Position numbers and translations under genes: made by a program | The notes under the pieces: generated by a model | Seen by the model: only the letters and a program-made list of their open reading frames with translations | Told to the model about the DNA's origin: nothing | Databases searched by the model: none | Assembly (NCBI GenBank): GCA_905250125.1 | Contig: CAJNOL010000260.1 | Span: 1 to 64,000 of the forward strand | Source of the DNA: Rotaria sordida | Taxonomy: Eukaryota > Rotifera > Eurotatoria > Philodinida > Philodinidae | Reading direction: 5' to 3' | Length of the DNA: 64,000 bases | Shown: one piece after another, positions 28,575 through 41,342 of the stretch | Position numbering within the stretch: the first letter of the stretch is position 1 | Layout: every line of letters begins with the position of its first letter

Positions 28575-30312
28575 TTTAATTATGAAAATGTATTATCGAT
28601 GTTGAAAAAATTTGCAACACAGAAAATTACATGCAAAAAAACAAATCTATAAAAGTAATAATTTTTTTCATTAAAATAAATAAATATATATAATATTTTA
28701 CTATTGAAATTTATTAATTATACTTAAATCTTAATAAATAATGATATTCAATGAGCTTTTTAATTAAATAAAACTTATTGAGATCAAAGTTCTTTTATTT
28801 AATATTTTAATGATGAAATATTCAAAGTAGATGAGATATTATAAAGAATATATTCAAATCATTTTTTTTTCACAATTTTTGATAATTAACATATTGTTTG
28901 TTAACTGAATGACTTTAGATGAGAATCTTTCTTAAGCATAGAAAAGTTTTGTCAATCTACTGTCTATTTTTAGTTAAAAATCTTAAATAAACTTCTTCTT
29001 GACGATGCTTAAGTGCAGGATTAATTTTGATCTGAACTCTCTACTTTTGATCTCAGTACAATTTTTCCATTTGTATGATCAATAGAAATTATTAAAAATG
29101 GTTATTCCTTTAGCACGTGCTTCACCGTTAATTAATAGTAACATTATAGCTGATGCTACTTTGCATAGAAAAAATGCTTCACACACTAATTAGTGTGTGG
29201 AGCATTTTTTCTATGAAAAAGAGCACCAGCTATAATGATACTATTAATTAACGGTGGAGCACGTGCTAAAGGAATGTCTTTTTTTTTAATCTAAAATTCA
29301 AAGTATTATTACAGAACATAAAACCTTGAATTTGATTTTTTTGCCAGGTAAGAAACGCAGAAAAAAAACAAATTTCTGCTATCTTTTGTAAAAATATTAG
29401 TTTAACATGAGTCATCAATAGATTATGTACATATTTGGAGATGATTCATTTTCATTGTAGAGGGCAGCTATGAATGGATATTATCATAATTTTTTTTTTT
29501 CATGTTAAAAAATGAAATAACTAATGACTTCGTTTATAATTGAACCTATTATTTTTTTTATTGACCAGAGAATTTCTAATGATCATAACACAGAAAGATA
29601 TTATTGAAAAAAATTTTAGCACAATTTTAAGAACACATACTTCTAATTACATGTCATAGTGTTTCAATTTCTATATAGTATTTCGTTAAAATTTTCTATG
29701 CTATTATAAAAAGTTATTTGTATTGATAACTTAAAATTTGAAAATATGTCAATCACTATATGTAAAAATATTTAAATTTTATTATCACTTTTAAATTGAA
29801 TATCTAAATGATGAATAATTTTCGAATGAAGTAGAGATCAAGTTTTTATTTTTTCAATAAAAAAACATTGGTTTATTTTATGTTTGATCTTTGTGTTAAA
29901 CAGTGGATAGTTTCAAAAATTTATTCTGGCATAATTGATGAAAATAGAAATCGAGTACTGATATAACATAAAACGTCCTTGATGACATCATATCATTAAA
30001 GCTTCTTGGAATAAACTCATAAAATTGCTTTAAAACTGTGTGTTCTTTTTGAGTTCAAAGAAAACATATGATTTCAGACGTGTTAACTCAAAAGGAGATC
30101 TTCGCATCCATTCATCAGCAACATCCAAATTACTTTAATGATACGATTTGTTACAAGATTTAGAATAGCAAAATTAAAAGAATAATATCCGACATTATCA
30201 AAGTCATTTATTTTAACATATTCTCTAAACTGTGTTTTAATAATAATCTATTTCAGTTTTAGTAAAAAAAGAATATACACTCACAAACATACGAACAAGG
30301 GAAAAATAGACC
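28575..30312. other. intergenic, AT-rich, with one hairpin element
   Basis: No gene recognised. It contains the hairpin element at 29104-29275. The last ~100 bp, ACAAACATACGAACAAGGG-like sequence before 30313, is probably GPCR leader. Confidence 0.4.
29104..29275. repeat. 172-bp near-perfect hairpin (MITE-like)
   Basis: The whole segment is its own reverse complement with few mismatches. Outer ends are ATTCCTTTAGCACGTGCT and its complement, and the centre is CACACACTAATTAGTGTGTG with no loop. Arms are ~86 bp. No clear target duplication was found. It may be a foldback MITE or a hairpin RNA source. Confidence 0.85.
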
Positions 30313-31299
30313 ATGTCCGATTCGTTAGTAATGATTGGTATACAACTTATACGAGCCACCTTACCTATAATCATAATTATTGGTGTGACAGGTAATTTGC
30401 TCAATATTGCTGTACTTACTCGGTCCGCCTTATATTATCATTCATGTTCTCGATATTTTCTTGCACTCGCTAGCATGAATCTTTTTTATTCATGTACTAT
30501 TTTTACCTATAATTTATTAGACGATGGATATAAGATAATACTATCTAACCACTCAATAATCTCATGCAAAATTATCACTTATATGATTAATGCAAGTGCA
30601 TTTTTTTCTCCCTACTTGATTGTAGTTGCTTCAATTGACAGATATTGTGCTACTTCAAGAAGTCCTCAAATTCGTAAATTTTGTTGTGTTCAAGTAGCGC
30701 AATGGATGATCTTCATTATTTTCGCCATCTTTTTACTCTTCTCCATCTACATCTTAGTCAAAGCCGATTTACAGCAAGGCAGAGAATATAGGTGTGTTGT
30801 AGAATCTTCTAGTATCTTCGGTCGAGCATATTTAATTACGCAAATTTTTCTATTTGCTGTGGTTCCACCTGGCCTGATGATGCTTTTTGGTCTTATGACT
30901 ATTCAAAATTCAAATCGGTCTCGTATGAATCAAGTAGTAGCTTCACGTTATAATCGTACTGAACGTCAACTGGTTCGGATGCTTCTCTTGCAAGTGAGTA
31001 TACATGTTTTGCTCACTTTACCATCATGTATTATTTATCTTATATTATCATTCCCGAACCCAATTCGAACTACATCTACTTTTTCCTTTATACATACAAT
31101 TTTTCACTTACTTTTTGACTTTTCTTATGTTACATCGTTCTTCTTATATCTTCTATCTGGTCGTGTCTATAGAAAAGAACTTATTCGATTGATACACAAA
31201 AAACTTAAAATTTGCCCTGGCAATCACGTTGGACCTTCAGAAAATCACAATACTGTTCCAACAGTCGCATCATTACCTCATCAACAATCTATAGTTTAA
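30313..31299 (+). CDS. rhodopsin-like (class A) G-protein-coupled receptor, single exon
   Basis: 328 aa with seven hydrophobic segments: ~12-36 (with GVTGNLLNIAVL, the TM1 GN motif), 46-68, 85-108, 126-149, 170-195, 222-247, 257-282. C85 at the start of TM3 and C161 in loop 2 can form the usual disulfide. The DRY motif is intact (D109-Y111, ASIDRYCAT). TM5 has a PP pair (VVPPGLMM) and TM6 ends LTLPSCI. TM7 lacks a normal NPxxY; the equivalent region reads SYVTSFFLYLLSG before a basic helix 8 (RVYRKELIRLIHKK). It belongs to the broad peptide-receptor-like GPCRs that are intronless and numerous in bdelloids. The ligand cannot be named. Confidence 0.85.
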   Translation: MSDSLVMIGIQLIRATLPIIIIIGVTGNLLNIAVLTRSALYYHSCSRYFLALASMNLFYSCTIFTYNLLDDGYKIILSNHSIISCKIITYMINASAFFSPYLIVVASIDRYCATSRSPQIRKFCCVQVAQWMIFIIFAIFLLFSIYILVKADLQQGREYRCVVESSSIFGRAYLITQIFLFAVVPPGLMMLFGLMTIQNSNRSRMNQVVASRYNRTERQLVRMLLLQVSIHVLLTLPSCIIYLILSFPNPIRTTSTFSFIHTIFHLLFDFSYVTSFFLYLLSGRVYRKELIRLIHKKLKICPGNHVGPSENHNTVPTVASLPHQQSIV

Positions 31300-33532
31300 T
31301 GTTATTCAATCAAATAGTTATCATCTACTACTACGTCCAGATTGAGTTAATTGCAACAGGTTTTGGCCGAAAAACTATGGATAATAATAGAGAGTTGAAA
31401 GCAGAACGCTGGTGATCAGATGTTTCGGTGTTTCGGATTATTTCAGTGCCGGCCGTCATCGAGTGTAGCCAAGCAAAATCGATCACCAGATTTCTGCTTC
31501 CAAATTTCTATAATTTTCCGGAGTTTTCTGTCAGAAATCCATGGATTTGGGCGTCAGAACCATTGGCCTGGAGTAGTATCTCACATTTAAAGTCAAAGAA
31601 CTTATTGAAATCCCTACAATAAACAATTCACTATCATTTATGACATATATGTTGTTTGTTTGTTTGTTTGTTTATTTATATCCTCGCTTTAATGTTTTTC
31701 TTCAATAAATATGAAGTTTGAAATAAAACTGATTTTGGTGTTGAATTATCAACTTTTATTATTTCTTTTTGAATGAATGACTCAAATCAAAGAGTGAAGT
31801 CATGAGTCCGACTCACCGCCTACCACTAATTACGTTAATAACAATTCTAGATGTAAATTAATGAGAAGCTCAAAAACTATAATAACATGAATATTTTTTC
31901 AAATGATCACAGAATATTTTTATGAATATGAGTATACTATGGTTAAGTTTCATTATTTGTTTGTTAGTTTATTGTAACATGTGATTGCCTAACATGATAA
32001 TTAATGTTCGCATACATTAATTGAACAAGTAGTAGATATTATTTTCTATGGGCATGTTTGCTATGATAGTGACAATCTTTCCAGAATATTAAATTACAAC
32101 ATAGTATGTTTTTTAGTACAAAAAACCTGTATCAAACATTGATTTTACTATCATATGCATCTTTCATGATGATATCATCAACAACAGAAGCTTTTTTTTT
32201 GTATTAGACTACTCTAAATTGTTCGGAACTGTGTCAGTAGGAGAAAGTAGTGTGTCATGTTGTAGATATGTTTTCTATTTCAGATTATATGGCTTTAACT
32301 CATATTTCTCAAAGAAGACGAATATTTTTGTTAATCTCTGATTGCTTTTATCCAAATTGTTATTTAGGATTATAACGTAGAAAAGGTATTGAAATCTTTT
32401 CATGTTTCTACAATGAACAATGTGAAGTCATAGACTAATAGTTCATTTAATATTTTAATAAAAAACCAATGATCCATTGTTTCTGAGTTATAACAATCTT
32501 TTTTGTTCTTTCAACAATATAAAATATACATCCATTAAAGAAAAATTATCTTGTCGTGGACCTATAAGAATCTTTGAAGTACATCATACGAAGATGCTTC
32601 GTTTGAACTGTTAACAAGTGAAGATATCGCAACATTTCAATAGTTTAATATAACGAAAAATACAGATTGTTTGACATCGAAAGAGCCTATCGAGAACTGC
32701 TAATTCTATTCTTTCAATTTTTTTCCAATAATGATACGTTCAAGTCTATAAAAAATTGATTGCAAGCTACAATTTACAATTCTTGTCGATTATTTCAGGT
32801 TATGTTATGTTTTATATGACATGTCTATCGAAAGATGAACATCGATTTAAATAAGATCATCGCAAAAAATCATTTAAAATATTTGGAATATATATTCAAA
32901 CTATTAAATGTTGATACTCTTCGCTGTAAACTCGACTATATATCTTTTCTTTACACATATGACTGAGCAAAAGTCACACGTTATAAATTTCAACAGTTAA
33001 GTCATAGAAACTGTTAACAAAAGTCTATTTGGCATACAGTAGACTAGTCGATTTTTTAAAAATCTTCTTCATATAAAAATCAAACACACTAAAAACAAAC
33101 AGACTTGACAAAGTAATATATGTTTTTCCTATATAGTCTCTGCTGATCTTATAATTATCTTAGTGGTATCACTCCCTATTTTTATATTTTGGACCGTGTG
33201 TTGTATTTATCATAGACATTCTATGTCGAACGACCACTTGCAAATCTTGTTTTACTAATTTTTTGAACCGATGGAGACCGCTTTTTTGTAATAGTAAAAT
33301 AGTGCAATTTTATAATAATAAATACAAAACATAAAAATATCTCACTTTTGAAACTTAATAATTCTCAAAATATTTCTATGTGACTCAATAGCAAAGTATT
33401 ATTCTATTCGTCGAATTTTTTCTCGAACAAAAGCTGCATTTATTGATTTTTGTTTTGGCACCAATAAGTAAAATTTATGAGTGTTATTAAAGATTAACAG
33501 AAATTAAAAAAAAAATTATCAATATAGTTCTG
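31300..33532. other. intergenic, AT-rich
   Basis: Short open frames downstream of the GPCR have no family resemblance. There is a TTTG tetranucleotide run at 31651-31675. Nothing else recognised. Confidence 0.4.
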
Positions 33533-35275
33533 TCAGTTAAATTTTTGCATAATTAAGCCAAGCATAGATAATAGTAAGAGGAGACCAAAGTTAATATGAT
33601 ATTGTGGATTGGATGAGTTGCACAACTCATTCTGACAACAATGGAGACCACTGCCTGTAGTGCATGTTGCACTGAAATCCTTGGTCACTGAGGTACCCAC
33701 TACTCGTTTCTACAAATAATCGATACAATTATTTGAGTTTCGAAGCTATACAAAAAAGAACTCACTGTACAATAATTATTTCCGCCTTCAGTGAAGACCA
33801 TAACAGCCTTATTAGGATTCCAAGTCGATCCACAATCATTACACTTGTAACATTGGAATGCACCATTGCTGTGTTCAATAACTACAAAGAATGACATAAA
33901 TTATTTCTTATTAAAATAGACCAATGATTTTCTAAGAAGTAAAATACAAATATTACTTCGGTAGTAAGACAATAGTTCGTTTCGATGTGTTACTCTCATT
34001 TATTTGTTTACATCTTACTTAATAAAATTCACTTGTTTTGGGAGAGAACTTTTCCAGTGAACGAGTCATTTTCAACTGAATAAGTCTATTAACCAACTTT
34101 GAAAATAATCATAATTAACTATATAGAATTATTTCGTAATTTCGAATTTAAAATATTTCTTTCTGTGTTCAAGAAACAAAATATGCAAAAGTTATAAAGT
34201 GAAATTCGATTTCTCATAGCATAGTTTCATTCTTATAAAGGATTTTTCAGTAGCAGAACAAAATCATTCAGCATTTTATTTAGAAGTCTTTCGACTAATT
34301 TCTAATCTTTCTTTTTCTCTTGTTTTCTACGTGTGTCGAAAAATAAACAGTCTATAACGAATTGCAACAATATGTTCAGTAGATGAAATCCAACAATATC
34401 GTTTAGATTTTTAAAATAAAGATTCGAAAGTGATAATGATGCTGCATATTAATTAGGGCACCTCTCAAAACAAGCTCATTTTCGGTAGAATTAATGAAAT
34501 TTAGATCTATGCATAGGAGAGAGAATAATTTGGGTTGGTGCTTCATAAACAATATAATTTTTCTTTGATACATGGTTTTTCCAAAAATTTTCGATGATTT
34601 CTATCACCTTCTGCTTGAAAAATATGGTCCTTTTTTCAGAAAAAGCCGGAAATCTTTTCCGTTTTTCTTCTCTGTTTTTTCTTTTCTGACTGCGCATCAC
34701 AGAATTCTCAATGGATCTTTATTATAGCCAATTGCTTTTTTCTTTGTTTCAAAGAGCATGTGAACCTCTAGTGCCTGACAGAGCCTATTTTTAGAAGCAA
34801 GCTTTTATATTATTATATAAAAATGCACTTCTATAAATAGATGATAATTTTTTCAGTTTTTTTGAGCTATTCAACTGGTTATCTGTTTTCTTCGCATAAA
34901 AAAAAGAATTTGAAAAGAAAAACGACTTTCTTAGGCACTACGTTCTGACATGTTCTTTTAAATAAAATAATAATTAAATTTGTCTAATGATGACTCCCAA
35001 AGAATTATAGATTGGCAAATGAGCTATCTTTGACTCTTGTTTGGTGATTATTTTCTAAAAAAACATTATGCTATAGGATTGAAAATTTTAGCATTATCTC
35101 TCTACCACAGTGCCAACTTATCTTAAAAAAATCTCTTACGCTTTGAATATATTTGACCTAAGATCAATTTTTGAGGAAGGTGAAGACCTACTACAAACTT
35201 CAAGGATTATATTAACTTACTTGTTACAATGAGCAAACACACGAGAAATACTTTCGTTTTAATCATAATACACAT
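33533..35275 (-). CDS. Ly6/uPAR (three-finger) secreted or GPI-anchored protein
   Basis: Three exons: 35221-35275 (signal peptide), 33766-33881 and 33533-33709. Good GT-AG sites and matching phases (1, 0) give 115 aa. The N-terminus MCIMIKTKVFLVCLLIVT is a signal peptide. The mature part begins FQCYKCNDCGSTWN and ends with HCCQNELCNS, the CCxxxxCN signature of Ly6/three-finger domains. A hydrophobic tail (INFGLLLLLSMLGLIM) after a small-residue stretch (NSSNP) suits a GPI-anchor signal. Most such animal proteins act at the cell surface. The first intron (~1.3 kb) is long, which hides the gene from simple ORF searches. The start could also be the second in-frame Met (35266). Confidence 0.82.
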
Positions 35276-36654
35276 CCAAGCGTGTTTTTATTTTGCTTTA
35301 CTTTTGAAACTTGATTCAAGAAAAAAAGACCGTATATATATTATATTGTCCACCCACTGTTATTAAGAAAATATTTGTTAGTGATACTTATTCATTAAAT
35401 GTTGACATCAAAATATAATAGATCTGCTTACCATATCAATAATATATTATGCTATCAGAAAGAAGAAGTTAGTATTTTATTTGTCAATATTTATTTGATA
35501 AAGTAAATTGAAAATCATATGAATCTTCATTTGTTAGCGTCATTATGATTTTTTCGCATTATTTACTGATAATAACAAAATATGCTAAGATTCATTTGCA
35601 AACCTAAAAGTTTTTCGATTGAATTTTAAAAAAACCATAATGGTTTAAAATTGAAGATCTGAGATATTTTTCAGGTGATTGGAATTTTTGTCAAAGAATA
35701 TCTTGATACGAACTATTCATTATAAAAAGTTCATCACATAGACACATTCTTAGCTTGGACAAATCATTGTGAGCAAAATGTTACAATATTTTATATTTCT
35801 ATTCACTAAAAAAAATTGAATCCTACATTGAAAAAGAATTGACAAATTTACGCAATCTATAAAACTTTTTCGTTATTTTGTTAGAAGAATCTTTTGTATC
35901 AAAATCTGTCAAATTCTTTCGATGAAATAAAATTTTTGAGTTAAATCGCGAATGTTTTGTGTACTTCTTGGAAATTTTTTGGTTGCCTACATAATGTAAC
36001 AGAGTTTTACGAGAAAATTCTTCGAATCTAATTACTTGTAGAAAGAATTTTTTTGGGTTTTGTAAATGTGTCAGTCCTTTTTTTTTTCAATTCAGTCTTC
36101 AATTTTTTTAAATAGTATTTCCACATTATTTTTTTTTTCACTTTTCATCGTTACTTTCTACAAAATTAATTGGCGATGTACAGATGTATTGCACTATAAA
36201 ATACCACAACATATTGTTTATATGACAAAAAGTCCTCGTTCCATTTTTGACTCATATGCCTATTCATCCTGAAACTACCAAATTCAATTTTGTCAAAGAG
36301 TTTCGAATCAGATAGATTTTTCGGTTAATTTAGTTCGAAAAAATACAAGACTTAATTTTAGAAAGCAGATGAAAATAATTCTACAAGTGTGTTATCCTCG
36401 AAATTCAATGTACAAAATAAATTGTTATGAATTTATGCCGATAAATTAGCTAAATGATTCATTTGAGCTGTTATATTTTTTTTCTGCTCAATTGTGTGTT
36501 TCTTGATATTATTATACACTATTTGTTAAGCCTTTTAATTACTTTCACATTGATTCAACCTTAAAGTGTTTGTTGAAAAACGAGTTTATTTACAAATATA
36601 ACAGAATTGAATCAGTCTGATGATGCTTGACTGAAAAAGTTATATTATCATATA
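35276..36654. other. intergenic, AT-rich
   Basis: Holds the presumed Ly6 promoter and the 3' flank of the Hint gene. No gene or repeat recognised. Confidence 0.4.
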
Positions 36655-36717
36655 ATACAAAGTCATTCGTTTATTTAAATTAATTACATATATGAAAAGA
36701 AATGGTTTTATATTTCT

Positions 36718-39700
36718 TCATTGAACCAATATTTGTTGTGATTGTAATCCATTTACAAGACCACTTTTTATACTACGTACCAACATTTTTTCAGTAATTT
36801 CAATCAATCCTCCATTGTTTTGTTCCAAATTAAGTCTTTCTAAATCATTAATTACTCTTTCACTTCCATAGTAACTATGACGAACAACATCTTCTTTAAA
36901 TCCATGTCCTAAAGTTACACATTCAACATCATTGACTAACATCGTGTGACCTTGATCTAATACAAAATTATATATAGCTTCACAAGAAATTTCATTCACT
37001 GATGAAACAAGTGAACAAGGCATAATCCATTCTCCAGCATATCGAATTGGATGCCATGCAGTAATGATCAAATCATTTTCAAGCTATAGAAAAAAAAACA
37101 AAAGAAAGTTTAACAAATTCAATCACAAATAAACTAATCATTTGAAAAATAAACAAAAAGAAAAAAAAGAAAATTAAATAACCATAATTTATTCATTTAA
37201 AACTATTTGATACTCACTATAACCATATTTGCTTTTTGATTTTGACATATTGTTTTAACAACAAATCTAATCATTGCACCATGTGGTGCTATTCGATCAC
37301 CTGGTTTAATATCTTTTATCAATTTAGTTGTTCCATTCATAAGATGTACTTTACATTCTCCATAAAAACATCCACCAGCAGCATTATAAAAAACTGACAT
37401 ATTTATTTTAGCACCATCTTTTGAACATTTTGGAGCAGGTAGACTGCAAAATATATCATCCATTTCATCACGTATTTCTGAGAAAAGTTTCCCATTTCCA
37501 TAATGTTGAATACCGGGATCTTTAAAATTATTACAAAATTGAAGAAGATGAGCACCTAAAATATAAAATTAATAAGAAATAGAATTTTTATTTTTGAATT
37601 CTCTACGAACTCAATCTTCTATTTAGAAAATAAAAATGTCAAATAAGAGAATTTTCATTGCTAAATCAGGAATATTATGTAAAGTTTTAATAAATATTTC
37701 AATGAATCTTTTCATATATTATTATAACTTATCAAATAAAAATATAATGTACTTTTTCTTTTCATATTCTTTAGAAAAATCAATCAATCTAATATTTAGA
37801 TAAGATGAATATTTCTTATTAAAAAGTATTTGTTAATTATTTTATATATTTATTTGATCTATACTTACATGTTAAACTAGGTAAAAAATGTATGCCCCAT
37901 TTATTAAACCAATCTTCTTTTTCAATAGCTTGTTTTACTTGTCCAGTTAAATCTGTAAATAAATCTTTGATAAATTCATCCTTTCCATCTGCATATTTTC
38001 TCATTTTATCTTCTAATTTTTGAATTTGATTTATTGCTGCTTTATGTTGTCGACTTTTGAACATTGATTTTGTTTTTATTTCACACATTTTTTCTAATGC
38101 TGTTCGTACATAATGAACAAATTCTAGTCGAAATTTATGTTGAGTAATGAGATCAAGATCAGCTTGTTGAAGATTATTTGTTAAATTGAATGTGATAGAT
38201 TTCTTTATGTTTTGTGTGTTGCCATAAGTTAATGTGAATTTACATTGAGTAGTAAATTTACGAGAAAGTGGAATCAATAAATCTTTGCTTTGACCATATG
38301 TAATCGAACCCAAATGGAAATAAGTACCTTCACTAGTACTATTTGTTGAATACCAACGTGTATAATCCGTAGGTGGAAGATGTTGACTATGAACTAATAA
38401 CTATAATAGAAGGACAACAAAATATTTGACATTTCTTATTAGAGAATATATGAAATGAAAAAGAGTATGATCGATTCGATCATAATAATAATCCTTGTAA
38501 TTGTACAAATCTGAGTCTACTTTTTGAGATCAATTTTAATGTGAAGTTTTCAAAATCATTTTACCTATTTCATACAATTGTCTAGTCTAAAAAGGCTTCT
38601 TCATGTGCTTATATGTATATGTCAGGCAAAGTTGGGATTTATGGAAAACTAAACAAAATTTTTAAAAAATTTAAAAATGAAAAAAAAATTGGAAAAATGA
38701 GAATAAAGAACTGATTTTATATATTTCTATGAAGTTATGTTCAACTTTAATTGAAACTTTACCTAAATCTATGAAGTTGTTGACTTCGTGAGTGTATTCA
38801 ATTGAAATTCAATTTTTCTTAGCAGATTTTGATCAGAAGGAAAAAACAAAAGGATTTTTAAACTCATGCTGTTTGTGTAGTATTTTTTTTTATCCACATT
38901 TATTTGTCTTCAAATGTAACTTGGTTCATATATGATATGTAAAGTACAGGTTTTGTTGAGTTATTTTCCAACATAAAAACATCAAGAATTTCTAAGCTTA
39001 TGTATTTTCTATGGTAAAATAATAGTTGCCTTCTCTTGGAATTTAATATTTCAAAAATTTAACAAATTAATTCACTCGTTTATAAAAATACTTTCGAAAA
39101 TTATTTTTCGATGTCGATGCAGAAGTCATTGTTGCGTACAATACAGTATGAATAAGTGAAAATGAATATTCTGTCTAGTAAATAAGCAGGTATATGCTAT
39201 ATTTTCTTCATATCAACGGAAATTAGAATTTATTTTTAAATAAAAGAAAATTATTTCGTAGTTTTGTGTCTAATAAAAAAACGAATTCTGCCTGTGACAT
39301 ATGTTATGTATGTATTACCTATGACAAATTTTGTATTAATCTCTGTCACAGTTTAAGTTCAAGTTCATCTTTAGTTTATCATATAAATAGGCCTTTTTTG
39401 AGATAATTATAGTCATAGTTTCGAACAAGATTATTACCTGTACATTGGTTGCTACTGTAGTTAACAATGTTGAAATAGCATTAACAAAGATCGTTCCTAC
39501 AAATGATCCATCAGGAATAAATGCATATGAGCCACAATTTCCAAATATAGAAATATCTTCAAGAAGTTTACTATCCAAGTTATAACCAAAACCAAAAGTA
39601 TTAACAACACATGTAAAATTAGTTTCTTTCTTAAGTTTTTTTAGTGATTTCAAATGACCACCTGGTGGTTCTACATTAGGACAACCATCAGTCAACAGAA

Positions 39701-40767
39701 ACAAAGCTGAAATACTTCCAATTGAATGTTGCTCTTTCGATAGAATTTCAAGACCAGTTTGAAGACCATCCCATAAATTTGTTGAACCATAGCTCTAGAT
39801 AAAAGTTTTAAACAAATTAAAGAATACTTCATTATAAAATATCATCAATATAAATCCAAACAATTATTTGTATATTGTGAAAGTTGTAATTTAGACGAAA
39901 TACAATAAAAAGAAAGTTGATTAATCTCAAAATAAATTTTTATAAAATTTCAATCTATATTGAACTCTTCTATGATAAATAAAACATTGTTCTACAATAC
40001 TTCACTTAGCACATGTCGAAAAATTGTTAAGTTCTCTAATCAATATCTATATTTTTCTATTCAGTTTAATCTAGTCTAAATTTAAATATTTCTGGTTATC
40101 TATTCTAGACATTAGTAATTGCTATCGTTAATTTCTATATATTCTTGCATAATTTACTGACCGATAATTTTTCAACTGCAGCCAATGCATTTGTTTTTCC
40201 TTCATCATCCATTTTTGTTAATCGAAACAAGATTTTAGCCTTATCAGAAAATGATACAATTGATAATCGATCTTGACTTTGAAGAGAATTTATAATTGTC
40301 TTTAGAGCATGTTTAACTAAATCTAACTGTGATAAATCATATTGTTCATTTTTATCATTTTGAATTTCAGCTGATTCTGACATTGAACCTGAAGTATCAA
40401 CAACACAACAAATATCACATGAAGAACGACTTTCATCTTGTGGAGGTTGAATTGAAATATGAATAAATTCATTTGTATAACTTGTAGATATTGTTATTTC
40501 AGATGAATGTACATTTATTAGAAGAGAATTTGATTTAATATCTGATTGAATTGAATGATGATATTCATCAATAGCTATATTAAGAGCTCGATTTGGACGA
40601 ACATCATGGATAGAAAGAAGCTGACGAGTTATTGGTGATATATCACTTTGATGAATCAAATCTTCAATTGCATTTTTCACATAACTATTATCATCAGGAT
40701 CAATGACTGGATCTCTCATGAGTTCATAACTAATTGGACAAAGAAAAGATGCCGATGAATCTGACAT
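36718..40767 (-). CDS. U-box + VWA + Vwaint + Hint (Vint) protein, copy A
   Basis: Five exons: 40162-40767, 39438-39794, 37869-38400, 37218-37555, 36718-37083 (2199 nt, 732 aa, phases consistent; exon 1 donor is GTCAGT). A U-box lies at residues ~8-75 (FLCPISYELMRDPVIDPDD … PITRQLL … RPNRALNIAI), a RING-like E2-binding fold of ubiquitin ligases. A VWA domain (~117-300) has an intact MIDAS (VVDTSGSMS: D124, S126, S128; later LLTDGCPN). A Vwaint-like middle region (~322-500) includes a charged helix. The Hint domain has nucleophile C561 (GGCFYGECKVHL), the block-B TxxH (TAWH, 619-622) and the Vint-type end GHTMLVNDVECVTLGHGF. Hint domains cleave their own chain at that Cys. No signal peptide, so cytosolic. 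The client and the cleavage outcome are unknown. Confidence 0.88.
38623..39294. mobile_element. ~0.67-kb insertion in intron 2 of copy A
   Basis: Intron 2 is 1037 bp in copy A and 345 bp in copy B; the extra sequence is here. The ends read CAGGCA and TGCCTG (short inverted repeat; inner bases AAGTT/GAATT partly match). ATATGT occurs near both flanks, a possible target duplication. No coding capacity. The family is unknown. Confidence 0.6.
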
Positions 40768-41153
40768 TTTTCAAATTGAATTTGTTTTCGATTTATTAAT
40801 AAATTTGTTCCTACTGTTTCACATATAGGTTTGCATATTTATAACATGAATTTAAACCTTTTCAGATGACGTGTGTTATGAAAAAATATACATGAGTCAT
40901 ATTACATCGCAGATAATATGAAAAAAAACGAGTACAATACGTGTTTTACGATGTATACGAATTGATGCGTAACAGTCAAAACATGATATAGAAAAGGAAA
41001 TAATACAAAACTTGCGTCTCAACCACTCATTTTTTTGTACAAAAGGTATGCGTAAACAAACGAATGATAAAAAAGCCATGATATAGGTTTACGTGGTCGG
41101 AAGAAATTAATACATTGTCGCCCACGATGTATCTCGTCTATTGCAACATCACC

Positions 41154-41342
41154 GAAAGAGTCAAGGAGGAAAAAGCGGACTTCAAGTACGCCATAGTACG
41201 GTAAAATTACGCCAAAAGTACTTTTAAAGTACGACAGAGTACTTTAAAGTACTTCGAGCTATTTTAAAATAGCTCGAAGTACTCTCAAGTAGCCCAAATT
41301 AACTTCAAGTATAAAGTCCGCTTTTTCCTCCTTGGAAAGAAT
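41154..41342. mobile_element. short hAT-like MITE related to the 7.1-kb element
   Basis: Body 41162-41334 (173 bp). Its terminal 20 bp, starting CAAGGAGGAAAAAGCGGACT, is repeated inverted at the right end. Flanking 8-mers GAAAGAGT and GAAAGAAT match 7 of 8. The interior is a degenerate ~10-bp-period run around AAGTAC with a palindromic centre (GAGCTATTTTAAAATAGCTC). Both the termini and the 10-bp internal periodicity match the element at 7129-8243. Confidence 0.88.
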
